A stretch of DNA of 64,000 nt from Erodium maritimum (Eukaryota > Streptophyta > Magnoliopsida > Geraniales > Geraniaceae). Each line of letters opens with the position of its first letter. Position 1 is the first letter of the stretch. Positions 23,004 through 33,417 of this stretch are shown here, in pieces. A program made the position numbers and the translations under genes. The notes below the pieces were generated by a model. The model searched no databases and was not told where the DNA came from. It saw nothing but the letters and a program-made list of their open reading frames with translations. Location of the stretch: positions 68,417,879-68,481,878 of the forward strand of contig OY997595.1 in assembly GCA_963921825.1 (NCBI GenBank). Direction: 5' to 3'.

Positions 23004-23275
23004 GGTGCGTCTGCCTTCCGACTAGATGTCGGTAAAATGCGCTATTGTTCCGTGATTAGGTGCGCCTGCCTTCTGACTAGGTGTCGGTAAAATGTGCTAT
23101 TGTTCCGTGAGTAGGTGCACCTACCTTCCGACTAGGTGTCGGTAAAATGTGCTAGTGTTCCGTGATTAGGTGCGCCTGCCTTCCGACTAGGTGTCGGTAA
23201 AATGTGCTATTGGCCGTGATAAAGTGCGCTTGCCTTCCGACTAGGTGTCGGTAAAATGTGTTATAGCTGTGTGCT
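23004..23275. repeat. minisatellite in the solo LTR, five units of about 55 bp
   Basis: Starts near 23004, 23059, 23114, 23169 and 23223. Each unit has GGTGCGCCTGCCTTCCGACT then AGGTGTCGGTAAAATGTGCT. Copies are about 90 percent alike. Confidence 0.85.
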
Positions 23276-24069
23276 CCTTATAGTTGTGTGATCCGGTGTG
23301 TTATTGGTTACTTACTGTGTGTGTGTTTGCTAATGATTTACTCGGAGTGTCGATTTGTTTGAGTTCGCTGTGATTAATTATGTCTGTTATGTGACCCTTG
23401 TGTGATTTGGGTGATAAGGCTCCAAATTGAGTAGCAGGTATGTGATCCTTTGTGATCTTGAATACATTTATATTGGGGTCAGTGTATTGCTGTGTGCGTT
23501 CGCACGCGTAGTTAGTTGTGATATAACCGTATTCGTGTTCCAGTGTGGATCGTTTGGGTGACGGGTGCTAAGTATATAGTTGAGGAGAAGTGTCTGAGTG
23601 TTGGTTCAGTATCAAGTTTGCTTTGCGGATTGCTCCCGGTTGGGTTCAAGCGTTGTCTTTGGATTACTTCGTTTAAATTGTCTTGTTATTGCTTCACTAG
23701 TATGCCTTATTTGGACGGGTATCCGTGGTGGTGAGCGAAATGCTCATCCCCTTTACTACTTTTTCCTACTGAGCGAAAGCTCACCCCCTTTTCATCACTG
23801 TTTTTATAGGTTTTGATCGTGAGTTGGTTTAGAGGACGTCTCGGAGCTTGGGAGCTTAGCGAGAGTCCTAGTTTTGGGTTGTCTAGAGACGTACTCCCGT
23901 TATACTAAACTTATTTTATTTAGATTTCGAGCATTTAACTTTTGCTACCGGAATTGCTGACTTTATACTATTTTTGGAGCTTCATTTTGTTTAAAATTGC
24001 ATTCTTTATTATTATTTTCGGTTCACGTCTCGAGTCCGGTCAAAACCGGATTTGGGGCGTGACAATGTT

Positions 24070-24868
24070 TGTTTTGGGTAGGCCCTGTCGGGTTACGTCA
24101 GGGTGGTTCGATCCGATGATGATCTATGGAGGCTAGAGTGACCTGCATCTGCGAGAAGTATCAGTGAAGTCACAACCGGAATATTCTCCGTTGTCCTTAT
24201 CGCATCTAAAGCAAGGCTCGTCTAAGAGAGGGACATCTCAGGTGATCCCGGCGAATCAAGACGATGAGTTGACAATACCAGATCGCCCCACTACGAAAGT
24301 TATGGGCTCCATAAGAACTAACATCACAGGCTCTATCGTTTTTTATGTTCATCCTTGTGTTTATGTGTTGTCTTAATCGTCTACGATTCAAAGGGACTGA
24401 GCGGCGATTCGGCCACACCTTGAGCAATCTTCATCAATTTCACAATCAGTCTCGCCAGATCATCCGTAGATTAAGATTCATAAACTGTATTGCTTTCAAT
24501 TATTTTCTCAAAAACCGTCTTAGATGTTCTATTATGAAGAGAACACCGAAAACTTGCGTTCTTTGTCTGTCTTTCGTGGTCAGCGATTTATTCATGATGT
24601 ACTCAGGTACAATGGAAATCTAAAGTAGTACAATTACACCTTTTTCCTCAAAAAATAAAATAACACGATTATTCAAAAACAAGATAACAACAAGATTGAT
24701 TCCCCGTTAGAAATCAAATGGAATCAAAATAATTTGAAAGAAAAATTTATTTGCGTTATTATTATTATATTCATTGACAAGATCGTGACTCCACATACAA
24801 TATTGAATCAAATTAACTTAATTTCCACTTTCATACAAGCTAATAAGTGAGGTGATGAGCTTCCATAA
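24070..24868. other. intergenic, downstream of the ABCB gene
   Basis: It contains a 70-residue open frame (24164-24376, plus strand) that I do not recognise and AT-rich sequence holding the likely 3' untranslated region of the ABCB gene. No repeat identified. Confidence 0.35.
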
Positions 24869-27800
24869 TCAAGCAAAGGCATGAGCTTCGGATTCAGCAC
24901 GGAACAACATAGCATAAGCGCCGTCATGTTTGGAAGCCAAGAGCGTGTCGTGTGTTCCGTACTCCGTGACGGCGCCGTCCTTCATGACGGCGATCATGTG
25001 GGCCTCTCTGATGGTGGCGAGGCGGTGCGCCACCACGATGGTGGTGGCTCTCTGTGATATCTTCCTCAGCGCGTTCTGTACGTGCTTCTCCGATTCCAAG
25101 TCTAGGGCACTGCTTGCTTCGTCTAGCAGGAGGATTCTTGACTTCTTCAGCATGGCTCTCGCTATGGCGATCCTCTGCTTCTGGCCTCCCGATAGCTGGA
25201 CTCCGCTCTCTCCCACCTGTGTGTATCGAGGAGAGATCGTAAACTCAATCAGATTATTTAGAGTATGTACAACGCAAAGGTTCAGGTAATGACTAGAGTG
25301 CCAAATCAATAAAATAGTGGTTCATAACCCTTTAAACCAAGTGTGTTCCAGAATGATGAAAATTAGACAGATCCTCTTTGTTTTTCTACATAAATGGTTG
25401 AGCTTAAATCTCGATTAAATTAGGGATAGTTCACACAAATAATTTGAATTATGCGTCTTTTACACACAGCCATCCCTGACTTTAAAACTTTGTTTATACC
25501 TTCCTGACTTCCGTTTTTCTCAAAGTGTTAGATATAGGATTGCACACTTGGTTTTGAAAGTAAAAAGTCAAATATATCCTTTATTATTTAGAGGAAACTC
25601 TGGTTTCTAACTTTCTTGAACGTTTCATTATCATGTCCTAACAAAAACCAACGTTAACGAAATCGTTAAGTTGGAGGGGTAGTTTCGACTTTTCACTTCC
25701 ACTGTTAACGAAATCGTTAATTTAAACGGTTCATATAAGGTTTTGTAAAAGTTTCAACCTTTCGTGTACGGAACTGTAACAAAACGTTGACTTGGTTAGG
25801 ACGTGATAATGAAACGTTTAAGAAGGTTAGGAACCAGAGTTTCCCCTATTATTTATGAGTTTTCAAATATTTTTTATATATTTGTATGATAAAAAAAAAG
25901 ATATTTTAGACTTTTTACTTTTAAAATGAGACGCACTACTATCATATTAATTACCGTGACATATGATACTCGGAAATATTCAATTATACTAATTATCCGA
26001 TGTGAGACTCATACCGACGTACCTTAGTTTCGTAGCCTTGAGGGAGGCCACTAATGAACTTATGAATATAAGCTTCCTTAGCGGCCTCTTCAATCTCGGC
26101 CCATGCAGCGTTATGGTTCCCGAACGCTATGTTCTCTCTTATAGTTCCGGCGAAGAGAGCCGGCTCTTGACCCACCAGAGCCGTCTGCTTCCTCAGCCAC
26201 TTCACGTTGACCTCCCTCAAGTCAACCCCGCCAATCGTCACCTTCCCCTGGACCGGATCGTAGAACCTCTGCACCAACCACACCACCGTCGACTTTCCCG
26301 ACCCACTCCCTCCCACCAGAGCCACCATGCTCCCACCTTTGACTCTCAAGCTGAATTTCTTGAGCACTGTTACATTAGGCCTCGACGGGTATACGAACGT
26401 CACCGCTTTGAACTCTATATCGAACAACTTCGTTCGATCGATCCTCCTCTCCGTTCCGGCGTTACCTGGTAAAGTATTGCATTGAACCCACGTCAGCAAA
26501 AAAAAGAAGAAGAAGAGATTAAAGAGATATTTAGAAAGGTTAGAACTAGTCCGACCTCATATAAGTGATCGTTTAAATAAAATTGATAATTACACTTAAC
26601 TACACATAACTATAGCTGATTTAGCATAACTATCCTAACTAAATTATTTATTTTAACCGTATCTTAACTATACCTGATTTTAACAATGAACCCACGTCAA
26701 AAAAAAATATAAAGTAAAGAATCACTTAAAGATTTGGATCAGTCCGACACGATATAAGTGACCGTTTTAAACGAAAATCTACATGATTTCATAGCCAAAG
26801 AGTATTGAATAAAGATATAAGAATAAATAGATTATTACACTTAACTACATCTAACTATACTAGATATTCATATAATTACTTTAACTAAAACATTCGTCCG
26901 ACAATATCATAATTTTTTTTAAAAATTTACGATGTGAAAATCGAGTATCATCTGATGAGTTTGAGAAACTTAGGTAGAATAATTATGTAAAGATCAAATA
27001 TAATTTGATGTAACAAAAGATCACACCCAGCTAATAAAGTTGTCACAAACAAAAAATTACATTACCTCCGCCGATCAACGGCCTTCTCTTCAGGATATCG
27101 AAGACGGCCGGGATCGTCGTCCCGGCCATGGACGTGTCCGGCGCAAGACCGGCCAATTGTCCGACGGAAAACGAACTCAATACGAGAATCAGAAAGATCT
27201 TGTACACTTCACCGAACTCCGAGTCGCCGCGCTTCGCAAGTACAGCTCCGTAATAAAGAACCAACGTGTAAGCTCCGTACATCGCACCTTGAGTCAACCC
27301 CAACGTCGCGCCCAAAATGTGAGACTTTTTGACCGATTGCTTCATGGGTTCGGACAACGCACGGTCGAAGGACTTGACTAGTTGTTCTTGCGCCGTGAGC
27401 GTAGCTACGGTCCTTATGTTCGATACCGCACCGGAAGCGATGTTGCTTGCCTTGGCGAAAGAGGTGTTGTCGAGCCTCGGCCCGATGTTGATGATCAGGT
27501 TGAGGTAGCTCGCGCCGAGGGTGAAGGGCGTGAGCGCGGCGGCGACTAGGGTTAGTCTCCAGTCGAGGAAGAAGCACACGCCGAGCCCTACCGCGGCCGA
27601 GCTCAGACCCATGAGCAGGACCGAGATTCGGTCCCCAAGGACTGATCGGAAGCTGACTGCGTCGACGGAGAGCCTTGAGACGAGTACTCCGGTTGAGTTC
27701 TCTTCGAAATCGAACCAACCGGGTTCTTGCTTTAGGATGGATCGGAACAAGAGGTCTCGGACTCTTAGGGTTAGCTTTGTCCCGGCCCATCCGCAGAAAC

Positions 27801-30800
27801 CTGTTGAAGTATTACAGTGAACCCACGTCAGAGAAATATATATTAAGAGTTACGGTTACAATCAATTAATAAGGTTGACATTTTAATCGTGAAATTCCAA
27901 CCCGGTATAAATAATCGTCCTAAATAAAAATTTATATGGTACTACGGTGAAGTAGTATCTGATGTATATACATATGTCTAGTCCTATTATAACCCATGTA
28001 TAAATCTTCAACCTTAACCACTGCACTAAAATGTAACATACTTGACCGAATGAAAGGGGTTGGTCAAAGTGGTCGCTCGGTAATATTATAACTTCACCGA
28101 CTGCAAAGCTTTAGGTTGATAATAAACCTTTCATTACCGACTTAATAGAATTTGGTCCGTGATGAAAACGCATTACCGACTAAATTCTTCGATCGCAAGG
28201 GAACCAATCATTTAGGCGGTAATATTCGTTCATTACCGACTGAACGTGGGCCAGTAATAAACTAACATTACAAGCTGAATGTTTGGGTCGTTAATGAATG
28301 TTCATTCCCGACTCACACACCACGGAAGTAATGAACCAACACTACCAGTTGTATGTTTAGTTCACTTGTAATCGAATAATTTAGTCGGTAATACGTAACA
28401 GATCGAACAATCGATCGATAAAATCTTACCCAACCGATCGTCTCCCATAATTACCAACCAAAAAGGTCGGTAGGTGATAAAATGTACAAACCTTGTTGTC
28501 CTGTCATGGCGATGATGCAGCCAAACCCTAGACCGACGAGTACTATGCACAAAACTCCGACTTTCTTCTTCATCTTCTCCGGGTCCTCATCGAAGTATAT
28601 CCGTAAGGCTTCGCCTAAAAGCAGAGGAAAGATTGAAAGAATCGCGCCCGCGTGAATACCCAAGAAGAACCCAATAACAAGCATGAACATCTCCGGTCTC
28701 TGCAGCTTCCATATCTCGGAAAGTTTGTAACTCTTCACCTTCGAGACCTGCTGCTCTTCCTCGGACTGGATCGACTTCAAGTACACCGACCTCGAGATCT
28801 CTTGCACATCCTTCGACCTCTGCATTTCGTAGACCGGGTTGTCGTAAGATTTGGTACTTAGTTGTTTTGATTCTGGTTTCGAGACTGATTCGGAGGCGAG
28901 CTTGACGAGGTTGCAGTATGGTCCTGTTTTGTCCATGAGCTCGCGGTGAGTGCCGATCTCGGCTACGGATCCGTGGTCGAGGACGACGATGGCTTGAGCC
29001 TTTCTCACGGTTGCGAGCCTGTGGGCTATGACTAGGGTGGTTCGGCCGATGGAGATCTTGTCGATGGCCCTTTGGACCACGGCTTCGGACTCGGCGTCTA
29101 GGGCGCTGGTGGGTTCGTCGAGGAGGAGGATTCTTGGGCTCTTGATCATGGCTCGTGCTATCGCGATTCGTTGCTTCTGGCCGCCGGAGAGCTGAGTTCT
29201 TGCTCCAACCTTAACGAAAATAAAGTTTTATTAATAAGATAACAAGGAAATTGTGTATTATTCTCGTCTAAATCTAATCTCCATTCATGTATGTCAAAAC
29301 AGATATACCTATCGGGATTTGAATGGAAATAAAAAAAAAGCTTTGTGACCATCAGACCAACTTACATATGTTTCCGAACGGGTGAGTTTATTGACATTCG
29401 AACTATAGTGATAAACACTTTGACCATCTAGACAATTTAAGTGGGAAAACACAAACAAATGTACTTATTGGGATTCAGACCTTTGACCCAGAGGGCCGCT
29501 TGGGTCGTTTCAAAATCAATACTGATCTTGCCTTTAGTCGGCCAATAATTTCCATTCTTATTGGTTTTGAACGAAGATAAGAAGGACAGATGACTATAGA
29601 GCTCGAAACAATGTATTTATAGATTTACGAACGGAGATAAGAAAACTCTACGTCTACCAAGACGGCTCACATACGCTCCCAAACAAATATACTTATTGGG
29701 ATCTTCATCTGCTCCTAAACAGACATACCTATTGGAATTCGAACGATGGTAAAAAAGTCATGTGGTCGGGTTCTGTGCCATCCAACCAGTAGGCCAAATG
29801 GGGAAATCACAAAACAGATATATTTGTTAGGATTCAAAAATCTCACCAAGCGGGTCGTTAAATAGAAAGGTGATAGTTGGAAATGCAACAAAAGGTATGT
29901 CCAAGTTAGGATCGCGAAAACAAAACTCAAAATAAGTTAGGAACCATGGTTTCCCCTTTAAAAATCGACACCTACTTTGTTCTGTCGATCGGTTATGTTC
30001 AATTTTACCGGATTTTGGTGTCGGAACCGGTCGGCTTTTTTAGAAAACCAGAGGCGTCGGTCGGGTGACCAAAAAATGGTTGTCGGTGTCGGTCACTAGT
30101 GGATACCTTGACTGTGACCAACCGACCGACCCAAGTGGGGATAAAAAAGGAAGTTACAAATGTACATGAATTCGGACCAAATTGTGCGGATAGGCACATA
30201 AATGTTATGTTCTTGGTACCTGAGTTTCGTAGCCTTGCGGGAGGCCGGAGATGAATGCGTGCGCGTTAGCGGCCGTGCAAGCATCGATGGCCTCTTTCTT
30301 GGTAGAGTTCTCCTTCCCCATGAGCACGTTTTCGAGTATCGTCATGCCGAACAGTGCCGGCTCCTGGCTAACCAATCCTATCTGACCTCTCAACCACTTT
30401 ATTTGGAGTGTCCTTAAGTCATGACCGTCTAAGGTAACACTTCCTGCACACAACATACAAACCTTACAACAAATCATTCTTTATAAAGTCGGTGTAATTA
30501 AATGAGAAATGTAATAAGATTAGTGTATTTTTATGAAATTATCTCTTAGCATTCGTAGACCGTGTTACCTTTGACAGGATCGTAGAACCTCTCTATTAGA
30601 GCGAAAATCGTGGATTTCCCTCCCCCACTCGTACCAACCAGCGCGAGAGTCTTGGAAGACGGGATCACGAGGTTGAGGGAGCTCAAGATCGGAGAGTCAG
30701 CGCGAGATGGGTACGCGAAACTCACGTTCTTGAACTCGATCCTCCCGCGAACACTCTGTAGCGTCCTCCCCTCGGGACTATAAGCGTCAATCTCCGGAAC

Positions 30801-33192
30801 CCTGTCTATGATCTCGAACACTCTGCTAGCGGCCACCGTCCCTTGCGCGAATTGCGCGAAATACGATAACGACAACGCCAAGCCCCTACCAAAAAAAAAA
30901 CACATCATCAGTAAAAACATAAACGAATAGTACGAGGATTGAAACCAGCGACCTCATGTTATAAGTAGTACCTTCCGCCAACATTGACGCCGAAGAAACA
31001 GGCGATGGCATCGCCTCCCGTGATCTCCCCGTCGGCGACCAAGATGGATCCGTACCAAAAGGCCAGCGCCCAAGTGGCGTAAGTGACTAAATAGATCACT
31101 CCCATTCCCGCGCCTTTGGCGAACCCGATTTTGGCCCCGACCGGCACCAGTTTCGTCAGCATTGCGCCGTACCTCGCCGCTAAATGATCCTCGGCGACGA
31201 ATGAGAACACGGTCCGGATCGAGCTGATGGCTTGTTCCGCGACGCTTCCAGCTTGACGATACGCAACCTTAACAATAACGAACACACATGAAAAATATAC
31301 GAAAAGGTCGAAGCTATATAGGTTTGGTTAGTTTTTTTTACCTCTTCCTTTGAAGTGAGGCCGACGTAGATGGCTTTGTAAGCTATGCCACAGAACATCG
31401 TCAAGGGCGTGACGGCGAAGACCGCTAGAGAGACCTTCCATGACCTCTTGAACCCGACCGCGTACCCGCAGAAGAATGTGAATACGTGGTGGACGAAATG
31501 TGCCATCTGCAAGCGAATCAGTTCGTAGTGAGATTTGAACTCGTGTCTGTGAGGATAACTCAAAATCTGATCAAACAATCTCTTGATGCAAATAGCTCAC
31601 AAACTTTGCTATAAGTGACTGATAGTTGAAAATCCGATTATAATTTTATATTCGGTACGAAAAGAGAAGAAGAACGAATCTCAATGAATATGTATAAACC
31701 TTTTCGCCCATGACTTCTTGGATTTGTGCAACATCACTGGCGATCCCGTGCATGATATCGCCGGTGCTGATCTGGGTATCGAAGAAGGCTATGTCTTGCC
31801 GGAGAACCGCCCTCAGGTACTTTGTTCTTATACGTTGAGCCGCTCGTTCTCCGACCAAGCGCCAACAGGTGATTTCTTCGAGCTCGGAAACAAGATCACT
31901 GGTAAGTATACTCAGATTCGAGACGAAGAAGATGAAGCGAAAGGCGTAATATAATTTTAAAGGGCGTTACCTAAATATGCTCCCACCACCACCACTCCCG
32001 ATAGGACAGTCATGAGCAGACATATCTGAACAAGAACATCGATTCTCAGTTAGCTTGTAGCATATAGGTGCAAATCACCACATCAAAGCGTTACATAAGC
32101 GACCGACATTCGATTTGTTTGTCGTTATAAGTGACATAAGCGACTAAGTTCAATAAACTAAATCGTACATAAGCGACTAATTAAATTCACTAAGCTGAGT
32201 AGCTTGTAACATGATAGGTGCAACCATCACGCCAAAACGTTGCATAAGCGATTGACATTAAATTTATCAGTCGTTGTTGACAACATAAGCAACTATATCT
32301 AGTAATCTGAATCGCAATAAACGATATAAGCGAGTCGTTGCAGGTGAAATAAGCGACTAAGTTTAGTAAATTGAAACGTTTTTGACGAGTAACAATGTCC
32401 TATAGATGAATTTAGTACCTTTTCCACATCCTTCATCATCTGGTCTTTGTTGTTCTTGGAGTCTCTGGCGATCTTATTGACAAAATCCCCGAAAAGATAC
32501 GAATACAAAGGAAGAGAACCTCCATTGACGAGAGCTCCAACGCAACCAAATATCACCAGAACAATGTCCCAGATTGTTGAGTACCTAAACAGGCTCAACA
32601 ACCCGGCCGACTGAGCTGGTTCATCATCATCGTCATCATCATCATCTTCTTCTGGACCGTCTTCTTCAATAGAAATCACATCAATATCCTGACGAGAACG
32701 TTGATGTTGATGATGATGATGATGATCTTGGATCGGAACCAGAACAGGACTAGTGTGTTCTTTGATAGCCTCCAAGTTGTTGTGGGACCTGCTGAAGCTG
32801 AAACCACCATGATCAAGATCTTTCTTCTTCCCGGTGAAGCTCCGGAGCTCGATCCTTTCCCCGGAGGCCGAGAAGGAAGCGTCTTGGTACTGACTTCGGA
32901 ACTGGTTTGAATTGTAAGTCCGGTAGAAATCATTGGCCGTGCGGCGGGTAGTGATCTGCTGCGACGGGGTCCACGGGCTGAGGGCGGCGCCGAGGTTGCG
33001 GCTGTCCCGGTAGCCGGTGGGCTCGAAGTGCCAGGAGACCTCGCTCTGCCAGGACGCGTCGTGGCCGGAGGCGGAGGGGGTCGCCGGAGCGGGACTCTGG
33101 GACGGGGTGAAGGAGCGGGAGTGGACCGGGGTGGTGTGGCGTCTCCGGCGAGAGCGCCGGGAGGGAGAGACGTGGAAGGAGGAGTCAGCCAT
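24869..33192 (-). CDS. full-length ABC transporter, subfamily B (MDR/P-glycoprotein type)
   Basis: Eleven exons join in frame to 1416 residues: 32419-33192, 31971-32025, 31700-31875, 31342-31506, 30972-31267, 30569-30885, 30220-30443, 28492-29209, 27066-27800, 26023-26465, 24869-25216. Layout is TMD1-NBD1-TMD2-NBD2. Residues 1-205 are an unusually long cytosolic extension with Arg/Ser-rich start, a five-His run (157-161) and an eight-Asp run (183-190). NBD1 has Walker A GTSGGGKS (573-580), LSGGQ (676-680) and [14 protein letters not shown]2 has GGSGSGKS (1205-1212), LSGGQ (1309-1313) and [15 protein letters not shown] pumps export auxin, other hormones or xenobiotics at the plasma membrane (family knowledge); the substrate here is unknown. 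The start is the ATG at 33192; codons upstream in this frame lack an ATG. Both ATP sites look intact. Confidence 0.95.
25591..25846. mobile_element. MITE in ABCB intron 10, 9-bp TSD
   Basis: A 256-bp element with long inverted ends: GAGGAAACTCTGGTTTCTAA on the left and the inverse of GGGGAAACTCTGGTTCCTAA on the right. Perfect 9-bp direct repeats TATTATTTA flank it (25582-25590, 25847-25855). A related fragment occurs in intron 7 near 29935-29960. Confidence 0.85.
26467..27935. repeat. related segments in ABCB introns 8 and 9
   Basis: A block reading AACCCACGTCA plus following sequence with TATAAGTGAYCGTTT occurs near 26485-26580, 26690-26775 and 27815-27920. Two copies lie directly beside the splice acceptors of exons 10 and 9, where the minus strand reads TGACGTGGGTTCA then AATACTT and CAG. 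Confidence 0.6.
28040..28420. repeat. ATTACCGACT-type subterminal-like repeats in ABCB intron 8
   Basis: Many short imperfect repeats of TTCATTACCGACT and its variants occur within 380 bp. Such arrays are seen near the ends of CACTA transposons, but I see no clear CACTA terminus or target duplication, so the origin is uncertain. Confidence 0.5.
32052..32380. repeat. diverged tandem repeat in ABCB intron 1, period about 150 bp
   Basis: Two units begin with TAGCTTGTARCAT and contain repeated ACATAAGCGACTAA motifs. A partial third unit follows. Confidence 0.6.
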
Positions 33193-33417
33193 GTGGGAAT
33201 GGTGGCGGAGAGCTCGTTTGGCATTGAAGATGTGTTGGAAGAAACGGTGACGTAAACGGTGACGTGTATTACTACAACCTCGTAACAATCAAATATTAAC
33301 CTTCGATCAATCCGTCAAAAACGGCCGGTTCTTTTGCTGTTTAGTGACCTTCGAGATGGTTGGAAGTTAGACCTTAAGCGGCTAGTTTCACCATCTACCA
33401 AAGTCAACTAGTAAGTA
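33193..33417 (-). promoter_or_regulatory. ABCB leader and remaining proximal promoter
   Basis: Only 225 bp separate the ABCB start codon from the L1 insertion at 33418. It contains two copies of a TGACGT-containing motif (GGTGACGTAAA and GGTGACGTGTA, near 33246-33266), a common plant bZIP-type core. An out-of-frame ATG lies at 33224. Confidence 0.35.

Larger units (their letters stand above)
21306..24064 (-). mobile_element. solo LTR of a large Ty3/gypsy-type element
   Basis: Plus-strand ends are TGTAAGAACC and GGGGCGTGACA, flanked by 5-bp direct repeats ATGTT (21301-21305, 24065-24069). Reverse-complemented it starts TGTCACGCCCC, a start seen in many plant gypsy LTRs, and has a CTATAAAAA TATA-like box followed by GGTGAGCTTTCGCTCAGTAGG-like sequence near 23770-23805, hence the minus assignment. 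There is no internal region, which fits LTR-LTR recombination. A diverged relative in the opposite orientation begins at 51216. Confidence 0.7.

Noticed and set aside
23004..23275. Five regular repeats that could look like a CRISPR array
   Set aside because: Units are contiguous and similar along their whole length, without unique spacers, and the DNA is a plant LTR. It is a minisatellite.
24164..24376. Possible 70-residue gene downstream of ABCB
   Set aside because: No recognisable domain, no start context or splice support; noted only as intergenic.
33193..33288. In-frame upstream extension of the ABCB protein
   Set aside because: It would need a non-ATG start; the ATG at 33192 is the first in frame.
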